Source of the DNA: Prostheceraeus crozeri
Taxonomy: Eukaryota > Platyhelminthes > Polycladida > Euryleptidae
Direction: 5' to 3'
NCBI GenBank assembly: GCA_907163375.1
Contig: CAJQUW010004454.1
Coordinates: 186,001 to 250,000 of the forward strand
Length of the DNA: 64,000 nucleotides
Shown piece after piece: positions 48,901 to 61,028 of this stretch; positions within the stretch are counted from its first letter, which is position 1; each line of letters begins with the position of its first letter. The position numbers were made by a program, and so were the translations under genes. The notes under the pieces were generated by a model, which worked only from the letters and a program-made list of their open reading frames with translations, did not search any database and was not told the DNA's origin.

Positions 48901-49310
48901 ATCGGAATGAATTTATTTTTGGATAAATGTCTGCTATCGCAGAAAGTTAAGGGTGCAAAGATAACTGCAAAGATGTAAAATATACGGCATACATAAAAAT
49001 TCAATTTGCACAAATGCAACAAAATACATGTAAGCTACATGTAAGCTAACAGTAGATACAATATGCATGAACTTTCAATGCGCGGTATTGTCAAGCCCAG
49101 AATGAAATAGCTAGTGATCACAAGTATTTCATTTTTGAAATATTCTGTGAATCCAGTGGAAATTTGATAAAGTATCCGAACTTTATGCTCTTATCCTGTA
49201 GCTCTCTCCTAAGATTCAAATCAAAATATCAATTTTTGTAACTTGATCTCTATATATTCAGCATTAATGGAAAACCAAGTTATGTATCCAAAACCCAAGG
49301 TCCAACCTTG
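45921..49310. mobile_element. 3.4-kb inverted-repeat structure with arms of about 820 bp
   Basis: The arm 45921-46738 is answered in reverse complement by 48487-49310 along its full length, with many small differences (roughly 75-80 percent by eye). Matching landmarks include tcccactaataccatacttctc/gagaagtgtggtattagtgg, tatcagtgtaggtt/aacctacactgata and caaaaatgaaatacttgtg/cacaagtatttcatttttg. The spacer of about 1.75 kb contains TIR element copy B (47015-47431). No transposase frame is visible. It could be a long-TIR foldback transposon or an inverted duplication. Arm borders are good to about 20 bp. Confidence 0.85.
47015..47431 (-). mobile_element. 417-bp TIR element, copy B, with 8-bp target duplication
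   Basis: The ends are GGTACTTCTATTACCGCACC and, inverted, GGTACTTCTATTCTTCCCCC. The octamer aattcgcc is perfect on both sides (47007-47014, 47432-47439). The body is the reverse complement of 35128-35547 (shared: tgtcactgagtgacactaca, cagttgtct-attctgaggc, agcaagagaagatcgttga). It sits inside the spacer of the 3.4-kb inverted repeat and so is probably younger than that structure. Confidence 0.92.
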
Positions 49311-51466
49311 GAGGCCCTCTTCTTTGCGTCAAATCTCAGTTAAATTGGAAAAAAGAAAACAGATTTTAGCATGAAAATAACAGCACTTTCCATGAATTCT
49401 TGACTCAAGGTCACTGCGACATTTTCAAGTTCTACTGCACTATTTAAGCCGACTATTTGAGGGTGTTTCCCATCAGATGTCAGACTGTTAGATATCTATG
49501 TTATCTACAGCGGATGAGAAATATCTATCTCTAACATACAATAAATAACAGAAACAGTATTATAATTCTAAGAATAATCATCTGTGAATATGTCATCTAA
49601 GTTGCATAGCTTGCAAATTTGTCTGTGGACTCATTGGAAAGAAATTCTTTCAAAACTTAATATTTGCTCAAAGTGAACGTACGTAATAGCGCAATGTGCA
49701 TCGACATATCCATTGAACATTATAACATCTCATTAATGACTTATAACTGAAACGATATCCTGCAGTGTAAATTGTGGATAATTAGTTATGAAAGGTCTAA
49801 TGAACAGATCAGAACATTCTTGATAAATTGGATAACAATGCATGTGGGTGTTTATAGCATTTGTCTTTTATGAACCAGAGAGATAATTCATTCAAGATTA
49901 CTTTTGAAAATCAATGACATGGCCGGAAGATGGTATCACAGAATCGTCTGTAGAATCGTTCAGTTGGAATATCCCTAGGCTCAGAAACGTTTGTAATGGG
50001 TTATCATCGTCAATCATGCAATTAATAGGAATGAGAATAATAAATCTGTGATCAAAGGTCAGCTTTCATATTTTTCCAGACAATCTACGGGCTTTGTTAG
50101 CAGCACAATGTCATTCTCATTCAAGCAGACGACGTCTCTCAAGTAGATCTTACTCTGCGTGAAAGTTTAGGGTATACATACGGCATCTAAATCAGAGGTT
50201 ATCACAAAATAAAGACATTAAACGTTTTGAACTAGAGCAGCCGTCAGAGTCCAGACAGATGTCATCCTAGTCATCTATTGTCTTCTCTAGACGTAGACGA
50301 TGAAATAGATGTCTGATCTCTGTGGTCTTTTCAATCCACACAAAGTTTCATCATTTCAAATTGAATACTTTTGGAAGTGCTAAGCAAATCCGCAAGCGAT
50401 GTTTGTGGATCAGTCAAAAGTGTAATGATTTTCCAACCCATTAAGAATGCGCTTGTATGCTATTTCGTCGTGTTTCTCATCTCATTAGCTTCAATTTGAA
50501 ATAATCCCGCGGACCTTGCACTTTTTCATTAGCAAGAAAACTTCTTGAAATTTTACCAGGTCAATGTCATTGCTGTGTACTTCGTTCAGTTGCACTTCAG
50601 AGATCCCGTGCACTTCACATTGTCAGAATATTCCGACTATTGTAAACAATTTGTAAAACATTGACTGCTCAAGAGCAATCAGTGGATTTGCGCGTAAGAT
50701 ATTTCATAACTTTTTTCCTTTTTCATCCTGGTTCTTCCCCTTTTCAAGAGCTGTTCAACGATACAAAGATCTTGGCCGCGATCGATTAAGTTTTTGGAAT
50801 AAAATGCCTCCGAAATTCGAAGTCTACTGAAATCTTCCTCTGAAGTAGAAATCAACCACATAACAAGGTGGCATTGTGTGTTGATTTTTTAATTTGTTTA
50901 TTTTCAATCTTTTATGATTCCACTGCTGAATGTGCTGTGTCATATTTGTATAAGCGAGTCACATGCACGTGACGTGTAGTGAATATTAAATAAATGAAAA
51001 TAAAACGCTTCTTATTCTCACTACTCTGCCAACTACACCTCTCCTGAAATGTATGAAATCTCGTGTTTGCTCGAAGCAGATAGAGAGGGTAGATCATCCA
51101 CGAGCATGCGAAGATTTGTGGCGATGAAGTTTTTCAAGTTTTAGTCGCCGATATTTCTCGAATATTACTGACAACCTAAATTTATTCCAAAACCACCATC
51201 ATTGGAGTGTGATTAGTAAGGTTCGGAAAAATATTTATTTAAAAGTATCAAACTATTTAGATATTTATTTATTTCAAAAACTTAGGATATCTTAAAAATC
51301 TTCTAAATATTTAAAGTATCAAAAATCAGATTATACTGTGAATAGCAATGACTGTATAGCTTGCGTAATTCTAAATGCAGCCAAGGAATTCAGTGCTTAA
51401 ATTTTTCAATTCTGAAATTTTTTAAGATATCCTTTAACTGGGATTTATGAAGATTCCATTAATTTT
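49311..51466. other. Intron 3, nothing recognised
   Basis: No exon, RNA or repeat can be supported in this AT-rich stretch. Confidence 0.4.
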
Positions 51467-52159
51467 GTAGGGAACGAGGCCGAAAATGAGACTTTCACAG
51501 AATCATGTACACCCTATGCCTACTACGAATCGGCACGTCTGCCGAGTTCTAGTGAGTTCCTCTTCTTGTCAGACAGGATCAAAGAAAAACACATGTTAAT
51601 CCAATCGGACGCAGATTGCAGTTTTTGGCTAAAATGAATTTTGTATGCTTTCTCTGATTAAACGAAAAGTAATAAGCCCAGAGTCATAATTTTTGACATG
51701 GAATGTCTGATGGTCATTCCCTTTCAATTTCATGCACCCCTGTTCATAAAGCTAAATACATTTAGATTTGGCGAGCCTCCTAATGTTGACAAACACAAAC
51801 ATGCTGGCCACTTCATCCACATTCAACCACATTCTCAAATACATTTCCGATTAGATACATGATAATAGCACCTACACATCATAGGAAATGACCTGAAGAC
51901 GTTCCATGCCAAAAGTTATGACTCTAGGCTTAGTACTTTTCGTTTAATCATAGAAAACATACAAAATCTCATTTTATCCAAAAACTTCAATCTGCGTCCC
52001 ATTGGATTTACATGTGTTTTTCTTTGATCTTGTCTGACAAGAAGAGGAACTCACTAGAACTCGGCAGACGTGCAGATTCGTAGTAGGCATAGGGTGCAGA
52101 TCATGCTGTGAAAGTCTCACTTTCGGCCTCGTTCCCTGCAGAAACTCGTTCTGGCTGCC
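51467..52159. mobile_element. Second copy of the 721-bp TIR foldback element (opposite orientation)
   Basis: Both arms are present (51467-about 51720 and about 51890-52159), and the unique centre is reversed relative to 3840-4560 (catcataggaaatgacctgaa here against aggtaatttcctatgatg there). Because the arms are symmetric, this shows insertion in the other orientation or inversion of the centre by recombination between arms. The left end lacks the outermost 26 bases (gtcaggcagcc to tttct), and the right end stops at ggctgcc. It is a truncated, non-autonomous copy. Confidence 0.85.
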
Positions 52160-52882
52160 GAGTTATCACGCGCTATCTGCACGAATATCAGACAGTTGTT
52201 CATTAGCTTTTGATTTTCGGTTGTCTTTCCTAACAGTTGTACAATCGATCATTTGATCAAATTCATTCAATTTACTGTAGAAGAATGTCACAAGTCAGCC
52301 CAGGCATCATTCCACCAAGATGATTCGATTATTTGAATGAATTAAGTTGACTGTGATCAGCAGATGATTTGCATTTAATCATCTGAACATTCAACAGTTG
52401 ATTAAATCACTCGACTTTCTTGGTGATGCAAGAATAGTGTGAACAGTTCCACCGATCGCATCTGATGCTAGAAAGGCTAATTAATTTGGAAATTGTTTAT
52501 AATCCAATGGAATGTCATTGAGGCATGTCGAAGGAGCTAATGTATAAAACATCACAGCTTGCAACATGAGAGATCAGAAGAAGACCGAATTCATCTAAAA
52601 AGTCGATCGCTAACAGCGAAATTCAACAAAAAATGCAAATGTTCCTTCGCAATTGAGCGCACAAAATATAAACAAAATTATGTGCAGATCAGGCGGAACG
52701 CCAAGTTCTCTTCAAATGATAACTTAGATTTCCGATGTCTGTAATGAATGGATAATGTGATCATTGAGTTCTGATCGGACTTTTATCATGAGAATGAATT
52801 GCATGTAAGAGAGAGAATAAACGTTTATAGAATACAGAATAATTTTCAAAATTTGCGAAAATGTTTTTTGACGTAGTTGATA
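52160..52882. other. Intron 3, nothing recognised
   Basis: I see no supported feature here. Confidence 0.4.
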
Positions 52883-53142
52883 CAACTCAGCATTCACAAA
52901 TGAGTCACTCCCGAATTCGCCCACATGTTTTCAATACTCTCCGACCTCTCAAATAGCCTGAATACTCATCTATGTACCAAAATATTAAGATTAAGTTAAC
53001 GCTAGCTTCACCAACTACCAAAACGAATTTGCCCGCTCAAATAAACATGTGGGCAAATTCGGGAGTGACTCATTTGTGAATGCTGAGTTGTTTATTTGAG
53101 CGTCAAATTTGTTTTGGTAGCTGGTGAAGTTTGCATTAACTT
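52883..53142. repeat. Interleaved inverted repeats A-B-A'-B'
   Basis: A (52883-52929) is the reverse complement of A' (53044-53090) at 46 of 47 bases. B (52993-53046) is the reverse complement of B' (53090-53142) at about 47 of 54. The pairs cross: B, A' and B' are contiguous, so A' is exactly the loop of the B hairpin while its own partner lies upstream of B. A further palindrome cgaatttgccc/gggcaaattcg spans the B/A' joint. The topology is that of a pseudoknot, not a plain hairpin. No gene is nearby. Confidence 0.88.
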
Positions 53143-53319
53143 AAGCATTAAGTTTTTTCTTTCAAATGACCTCCTGACCTATTTACATTATCTTCTAGGC
53201 TTTGAGATAGCAATGAGGAAATTCCTCGTGTTAATAAATGGTTTCTGGTGAAATTCTAGATGTGGACAAATTATTTTGAAGAAATTAATGCTAATGTTAA
53301 TGCTGATTTTAACGACTTT

Positions 53320-53527
53320 CAAATTTGCCCGGAAGCGAACAAAAGTTGTGAATTATCTCGATAGTTATTTATTGGCCAAATAAACAGTAAGTTATACTGC
53401 ACTTCGACCGAGAGAAGTACCGGACGGGGAAGGCCCTGTCAGAAGTTAACGTAACTTGCTGTTTCTTTGGCCAGTAAATATTTATGGAGAGGATTCATAA
53501 CTTCTGTTCCGTTTTGGGACAAATTTG
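53320..53527. repeat. 208-bp palindromic foldback element
   Basis: Left arm about 53320-53400 and right arm about 53440-53527 are inverted copies (caaatttg...gaac-aaagttgtgaat versus attcataacttctgttcc...caaatttg; also ggccaaataaacagtaagtta versus taacttgctgtttctttggcc). Arm identity is around 75-80 percent. It lies 180 bp from the interleaved structure. No target duplication was found. Confidence 0.7.
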
Positions 53528-54766
53528 AAGCGTTTTAATTTCGCTAGATGTCACTCAGTTTTGCAGTAAGGGATTTTGTATTTTGGCTGCAGTACATAAC
53601 TAAAAATTAACCAAGAAGTTGTAAAATTGAATTCTAATTGAATAATCCCTTTGAACGATAATTATTCAATTGTTAGATAAATTTTCAATTGTTTAATTTT
53701 GAAACAATGGTGTTCACCGAAACATGAAAAAAGTCAACGTATAGTGCCAGGATTTCTTTTTGATGATGTATTTATCTATTTCAGATAATTAAAAGTCAAG
53801 TCATCGCACATAAAACAAAATGAAGACAAACTTAGAGCACTCGAAGAAAAATGTCTGTTTACTACAGAGCATAATAAAAAAGTTGAACTCCGAAGTTTGA
53901 TACTTACAAACACAACACGATTACGAATGAGATGTCGAAGTGTTCTGTTGGAACAGAGTATTAGAAAGTTTTGCGTAGAACGGAACAATGAATTGAGTCT
54001 TTGAGTGCGACATAGAGGAAGAGCAAGATGCTTGTAATATTGAAGTTGGGCATAATCCCGTGAATAGTACAAGTGTTTTGAAGCATGTCGGTGAAAACTT
54101 TATGTGCTCTTTTCTCGCGTCTTGACTCAAACGATCCCAATCAGTTATCTTTGCAATCATTGCCACATATAATCCTGTGACACAAATTATTCAGCTTTAC
54201 TAATTGAGAGCTACTTTTCTTATTGAATCCTATGTAGACTGGAGAGTTATATTCAAAAACTGATCTGCTGTAAGCGCTTTCAGACGTCGTAGTGCATAGA
54301 GATCAGCAGAATTTTCAATCGTATTCGCGATTTCGCTCATTAGTTAACTTTAACAGACATAACCTTCATAATGCTGGCATGATAGAGTCGAGGTAAGCTA
54401 AATGTGTTGAGCAGGATGCAGACATTGATACGTGATTGGTGGTGATTACAGTATTTGGCTGGAAGTCTGGAGGGGTTAGACTATAAGATCCGACTTCGCC
54501 TTGTTTAAGTCAGTGAAACTAAAATGAACAATAGCGGCTTGGTGATAGACATTTTAGGTGATCATGTAGGCGCCGACCTAGGTCAATGTTGCTAGATATC
54601 AAGAGGAATCAAATAACTGAAGCAAGGAACAATTGTAGACTCTTACCCCAAGGCGCAAGCTGTTTTATCAAAATGTTTTGATCAGGAGAGAAGTTTGGCG
54701 ACATAGAAATAATGTAGATTGTTTATCTGAAGCTGACTAGCATGGAAATTGACTCAAGGTTACAGC
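53528..54766. other. Intron 3, nothing recognised
   Basis: Two overlapping minus-strand frames at 53776-54166 have no recognisable domain. Nothing is supported. Confidence 0.35.
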
Positions 54767-55075
54767 CACAGAATTAAATTGTTTATCTGCTTCGGTCTGC
54801 TAGAAGTGTGATTAATAAAAATTGACGGAACATCAAGGAACCTATTATGTGGGCAAAAATGAGTTCCTAGGAAAAAAAGTCGTGCGTCGCTTGCGGATTA
54901 ATGTGAGTTCCAGCAAAGTGCTTCGATTGCCAAAATTCCTTCAGATTCGAAGAAGTCAGATCATTTCGCACAGGTTTTCTCCATAATGTTGACCCTTCCG
55001 ATCATTATTAAAGAAAGTAGCAGGCGTACGAAAATTAGTTCACTTGATGATCCTCTCCTCGGCACTGCTCACTGT
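54767..55075 (+). repeat. Interspersed repeat family A, copy 5
   Basis: Ordered matches are cacagaattaaattgttta, tgctagaagtgtgatt, aaaaagtcgtgcgtcgcttg, cttcgattgccaaaattcct, tcagattcgaagaa and agcaggcgtacgaaaatta. The tail ttgatgatcctctcctcggc matches copy 2. Like all other copies it is on the + strand. Confidence 0.75.
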
Positions 55076-57547
55076 ATAGTGCATACATTGAATCGAAGCC
55101 AGGCATCGATGTGTGTTTTGGTGTGTGCGACGTGATATCACAGCACGCACGCATCTTTCACTGGCTCTGGTGTCCTCTGCTGACAACTTATTGTCTGCCA
55201 TTTCCAATAGCAAGCGATACACGAATTATCCATTCGAGAAGGAGCAAGTTGTCTAATTGTGATGTGCCATTTCAATATTAAGGTTACATACAATTCTTCC
55301 TTTCTAGGAAATCGAAGCGCGCGCACATGAATCAAATTCTGTGGTTACAGCACATCCGTGGGAACTAAGTTGGGCATGAACCACCAATGAAAAGCTTAGA
55401 ATTGCACATGTGACTGATTCTAACCCTGTGATTCGGCCGTACACAAGTGCATCTAAGTGAAAATGCGTGCGATTTTTGTGCCACCATTGTGTATTGTAAG
55501 AAGCTTTACTTCCATTCTAGAGGTTTTATCGCCATCAATTTCTATGTTTGGCGGTGCTATAAAACTAAAATTAATGAACTTCTCGTGATTGCAACAGCTC
55601 GTGTTTGACACAAGCGGATGTGGTTCTTCTTAGTGATACAGTTTTCATGCATTAGCCTAATTTCTTCTTTGCGAAATAGGAACTGATAACATCAATCATT
55701 TTTCTTACGTAATCTCCTGTGAAATAAAAGGATACCAATTCAATTATTGCGAAATCTAATGAAATCAAACTTTATCTGAATCAACCATTTCACATTTATG
55801 AATTTCGATTGACACGCTTGACGGCTTCTTTATCATCCTGATGGAGTTCGTGCAGAATTCGATAGAACAAGAAAAGTATCAAAATAATTGCCGATTTCAA
55901 AGCTATTCTATTAATATCTAAACTGAGAAACAATGAAATTGTGACAAAGTTCAGCGCAGAGGAGAGTAAATCCTGAAAATTCTGAGTTCTCGGAACAACT
56001 GGACAAGTGGACACTGGACATATATCATTCATAACTAAAACACTTAACCAATTGAAACAGAAATGATTCGGTGAACTTTATCGTATTTTCTCTGAGTGTA
56101 GCACCCTCCTCGGCTGTGTTTTGCGGAGAGAGCAATGTCAGTTCGAATGGTTGTCTTTCTATTAAGGGAAACTCTAGACAAAGGGAAATGAGCAAACTAT
56201 CGACATAAATCTCAAAGTGGGATCACTCAATGTTACAGCAAAACTGTCGTATGATCAAAACATAATCATCTTTGAGTTTGTATGTTTTATTTGTATGTTA
56301 AGTTTTGAGGTTTATTCCAAGCATTTTGAATCAAATCGGCTGATAATGTGTCGAGTCAAAATTCGAATGTAATTCGCAGACTTTTTTATTTTTCGAGAAT
56401 TAGGCCTTCATTCACCGTATAATGTATTAGTTTTAGGCCTATTCAAAGGCAACCAAAGCTCAAAGCTCATTAAAGTGAATATGGAGAAATTTTACGAGTA
56501 GCTTTTTGTAAGGTATCTTATGGCATTGGTTTTTGTATCGTAGGCATGATACCTTAATTAGGCTGATCAAACTTGAGGAAAGACCAAAAACGTGAATTGT
56601 TCTCGATTGGTATTCTATTGGGCAGCCTTTCAGCCACTACAGGCGGCTGTCTAGTGAAGTGCAACTATTCCTAGGTGTTCTACGTACCTCAATGGAAGAA
56701 GCGTGTTTTGCATTCTACATGCACCTATAATAATAAATTCAAAGACAAATTAAGCTTACTTTTCTCCGCCTTTTTGCGAATTCAATCATTCTTGTGCCTG
56801 TTGACTGCCTATGCGATATACGATGCGCAAATTGAATACGCGTAGGCCTGCGCCCTTGCAGCGTGCTAGTGATACCAATACGAGATTGCAGTAGATATTT
56901 TATTGCCTAAAAGTTCATTCACACCGGACGCGGCGCGTCCATAACTCCGTGCAGAACCTCAGTAAACCTATGAGGCTATTCAAACAGAGACGCGCGGTAC
57001 CGCACCGCTGACATTTTACACTCGATACATACTTACTTTGTATCCCTGACTGTACCTTGTTGTGAGTTGCTAGTATGGCTTCGTGCCTTGTGTGGGTAGA
57101 AATCTAATTCATCAATCTAAAACAGCTCGTTCAGGTTGATCATACCGCATCCTCCACACTATGATTCACATCACATCGAATGCCACACAGTGATGCGCCC
57201 CGATCAAATGTGAACTTCGTAGATGTAAATTCACAATGAACTTCGGCGCACCCTTAATGCATGAAGATTCCTAGTCCCTTTATCTTGGCATAAACAAAAA
57301 ATAAACAATCTTATTCTGAAGTGAACTCAAGCTCCGGTTGGAGTCCTACAGAAATGATGGTTTTAAACCTCTAGGAAACGGATATTACTTTGACTTACTC
57401 AAAGTTCTCTAAAAGACGCTACATTTATCAGTGACTAGGAATGTATTTGCGTGTCCTCATGCTTTGAAATCATAGGTATCGATGACCCTATGATCACTTT
57501 TTCTATTTTTATTTTCTATATAGCTACAACTTCATGAGTTATTACCA
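55076..57547. other. Intron 3, nothing recognised
   Basis: A GC-rich patch near 56925-57010 (ccggacgcggcgcgtc, gacgcgcggtaccgcacc) stands out from its AT-rich surroundings and may be an old DNA-transposon end, but I cannot pair it. No exon is supported. Confidence 0.35.
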
Positions 57548-58322
57548 AATCCCTGTGGGAACGCATCTTGCTAATATCAACAGATTATCTGGCGAGGTAG
57601 CGATTTTGTGGATAATTTTTTTAAAGGTTCATTTTCGTGTAAAAACTATCTCCGCATGTGAAAATGGTCATCATTTATCCAAAAACATGTGTAAAATTAA
57701 AAAACGACAGGTGGCGAAAAAGTTGCTATAATTAGTTGGTAGATATTTGTTTACTAATGCGAGCTGATTTTTCGCCAACCGGCGAAATCGTGGATATTGT
57801 AGCAACTAATTAGTGGTGAGTAGTAATGTTCGTATATTACCTTCACATGAAAATATATTGTATACTCAGTCTGATCTGATAAAAAGGGATCTTTTTTTAA
57901 TTAACGAAGGCTTAAACTAAAAAAAGTATTTATCTTCCATAAATGTTGCAGTAAATACTATGATATTATTCAAATATTTGTCATTGTTGTAAATTATTGA
58001 ATGTCAAGAGATGTTATGAAAATTGATATATGTGGATTCTCTATATTCTTATCATTATCAAAGAATGATAGTCTGCACTTATTTCTTAGATAGCCATATG
58101 TGGGGTATAGTGAGGAGGTGAGGGAGAGAATAGAGCCTCGGATGTAGAGGCGGATTACTAAAGAAAATAAGAGAGAAAGTCAAAAGTAAAAGGTGACATA
58201 GAGCGTGAATTGTCGCCGGCGAACTTCGCCAGCGAATATCCCGCAAATATGACTGAACTTTAGCATGATATTCTGCAGCTTACATTCGCCAGTTTTTCGC
58301 AAGATTCGTTCCCACAGGGATT
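57548..58322. mobile_element. Probable 775-bp TIR element
   Basis: The left end aatccctgtgggaacg-catcttgc (57548-57571) is matched in reverse complement at about 58298-58322 (gcaagattcgttcccacagggatt), 23 of 24 aligned. Inner sequence with ggcga/tcgcc motifs is also partly symmetric. No flanking duplication is certain and there is no coding frame. Confidence 0.55.
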
Positions 58323-59012
58323 GAACTGCATTTTCCGATATAAATTGAATAATTAAATATTGAGTTGCATCCTCAGTTGAAAAGTGGGAACATACCTGAA
58401 TAGCTGCTATTTCATCCAATATCAGGAATCATCAGCAGGGCTAGTTCACATCTCTCAACATCGATACAACTTCCTACTTAAAATTGCAGCCATGACCGGG
58501 TAAATTTGAGATTTGCAATCAGCAATTTGGTGAAAATTCCACGGGAATTCATCAAATATCACTAATAAACCAGGCCTGCTGATGATTCCTGACATCGGAT
58601 GAAATGGCAGCCATTCACGCATGTCCCCATTGTTCAACTGAGGATTCAACTCATATTTGATTATTCTATTTACATTCTGTTTGCAAAAAGCAGGATTTCT
58701 TAATTATTACTGGCGCACTAACTTAGGAGATTTGCCAGTAGTGTTTCCAAAGTGATGCTTAATGAATGCCCGTCGAAATTTCACTAACTTGCTAATTGTA
58801 TTTTTCGACTTTAGCACTATTCTTAAGGAGAGATCTGGCAACGATGCGTCATTTTTAAATGAATTAAATTGGGAAATTCTAGCGCTGATATACTACAAAG
58901 CCGAGACCTGTATGTGCCCAAGCAGAGACGTGTGGTCTCTCAGTCAGTTTCCGCGCTCCGCATCACTGCGGTAAACTTCTACAATATTTCTGACAATTTT
59001 CTTCATTTTCAG
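58323..59012. other. Intron 3, 3' end
   Basis: No repeat is recognised. The stretch ends with gacaattttcttcattttcag, a strong polypyrimidine tract and acceptor for exon 4. Confidence 0.5.
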
Positions 59013-59366
59013 GATTCAAGCAGCACGGGAACCAACGTAACAGCAATTCCTCGAGTGATGCGGGTCGTCAGCGAAATCGAGCTGGAACCGGGAGAAGTCT
59101 TGGACGAGAATACGGTGATGTATGTGCCACTCCCTGTTGTCGTCCAGCGCAGCAATGGATCCATCCCAAATCAGACGTCAAAGACTCCTCGGCGTCCTGT
59201 GTCGGTTGTGATATCACCGGGCCAAGAAGCTCATTTAAATTCTTCCAAATCGCGACTTTCCAATTCAGCGTCAGGAATTGACCGCATTCGACGTTCCAGC
59301 CAGGATTCGGGCCATCGTATACTTTCCATGGAATCTGTTTTTGAAATGGAGCCACTTCACGAATGA
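59013..59366 (+). CDS. Exon 4: C-terminal cytoplasmic tail of the Ig-domain protein
   Basis: The acceptor CTTCATTTTCAG ends at 59012, and the frame begins cleanly in phase 0, matching exon 3. It encodes residues 332-448 and stops at TGA 59364-59366. Segments include an acidic EIELEPGEVLDENTVMYVPL stretch, KTPRRPVSVVISPG, SSKSRLSNSASG and DRIRRSSQDSGHRILSMES, all rich in potential RxxS and RRxS phosphorylation sites, and an acidic terminus EMEPLHE. No enzymatic domain is seen, so it is probably a signalling or scaffold-binding tail. Frame upstream of 59013 is intron. A further small phase-0 exon in the 27.9-kb intron 3 cannot be ruled out. Confidence 0.85.
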   Translation, partial: DSSSTGTNVTAIPRVMRVVSEIELEPGEVLDENTVMYVPLPVVVQRSNGSIPNQTSKTPRRPVSVVISPGQEAHLNSSKSRLSNSASGIDRIRRSSQDSGHRILSMESVFEMEPLHE

Positions 59367-61028
59367 CTTTGCGCTAAGCCTGTCCATAGGTTCAAGCTAG
59401 CTTTCGGTCATTTCTTCGCGTAATCCTTCTTTGCAAAGAAAGATGCGATGGAATTCAAGTTCAAAGAGCTAATGAAATAACGATGGAAAATGCAACAACT
59501 TGAAACAGATCCACTGAAGATCTGTAGTGAAGCTGGAAAAGACATCTTACTACTATATTACCAGATAAAGTAGTAACTTTGTAATTATTTACAACTTGAA
59601 GTAGACGAAAATCTTCATGTAAATGAACTTGTAGAATGAGATCATGAGGAGTTTCCTCTCAGACATAATCTTCGGCCTTTCACACTTTTCATCATCATAG
59701 CAAGTGTTTTGATATAATATAGTCATTTTTATATGAATATGACTTCTCTGAGGGACACTGTGCGTTCATCGCTATCTCACAGGAACTGTTTGTGGCTTCA
59801 AGTTATGCTACGTAACAGTTATGCTTTTTCCTACATTGTTTGCGCGTGATTGAGCGTGGCACAATGGGCATAACGCACGCTTATCGAATAGACGGAAAAT
59901 TAGTAGTAGGGAAAAGTGGGTGCGGAGAGCTATCAATGATGTTAATTACACATAGATAATTCTAGTAGGGTTTGTTAAATCAGCTTTTACAACGTTTCAG
60001 GAACTTCATTTCTAGGAAAACATGGCAGTATGTACATCATGGTCATGTAAAGAAAACCAGTGGTAAAGAATTGGAAGAACTATGTATTAAAAACGCAAAT
60101 GCGAAGTCTTATCCTTAGTCACGATGCCTAACAGTGTAACCTTCCAGAATTCTCTTGAAGGCCTATATAACGAGATGCAATTCACGAGAGACATAGTAGG
60201 CCTACAGCAGACAAAAACATTCAAATTCTAATTAGCATGTTAACATGCCACGACTTAATCACTAGCTTTAGGTAGGCTATGTTAATCGTAGTGATGCAAC
60301 AGGCCTACTCCTACATTACAATTCAATCAACACAACATTGGCTCATTATTTGGCATAGGCCTACCACATATTCAAATAGAACAAATGTGAAAGTTAAGAA
60401 TGAATAAATAATTAAACGGAAGTAACCTTCATGACCAATAAAATAAAAAGTTCCAGAGCCTGCTGAAACCCAACCCCCTACCCCTTTTATTTTATATTGG
60501 ATATTTTGGCGAATCTCGTGACCCAACAAATTTCGTCCGAAATAGACGGAAATCCGTCTATAGACGGAAAATTACGCTCACTGGCGCAGCATGTCACCTA
60601 GTGTATTCACATTGCCTACTACAGTAGATGTATTTATCGAAACCATGCTCTTTATCAATTCTCGGACGAATTCAACTGATTCGAGCGCAACGTCAATTTT
60701 TCGGGCATCTCAGCCCACACGTAGACTGGCAGTAATTTATGTCGACCACAACATTAACTTCACTCTCCGAATCTAGAATACTATCTGAAGAAAATGTGAC
60801 TATGAAATTGATTTCTATGCGCTAGCCATTTCGGCTATCATATTTCTTTTGGTGCGATATTTGGAGGATGAATTGTGTTCGGAAGCAACACATTTGAGGA
60901 GCACATAGCAAAACCGATCAAATAAAGATGAATACCTTGAATTCCATTTATGCGCAAATTTCGAATGGTTTTCACAAGAAAATTTCCACAAGTACCGAAG
61001 CAAGAACAGTTCATTTGAGATCAAAGCA
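59367..61028. other. 3' flank of the Ig-domain gene, no gene recognised
   Basis: The 3' untranslated region must begin here. The clearest + strand AATAAA signals lie near 60403 and 60437, about 1 kb downstream; none is obvious closer. Stretches with gacggaaa repeats occur at 59892 and 60543-60570. No exon is seen. Confidence 0.4.
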
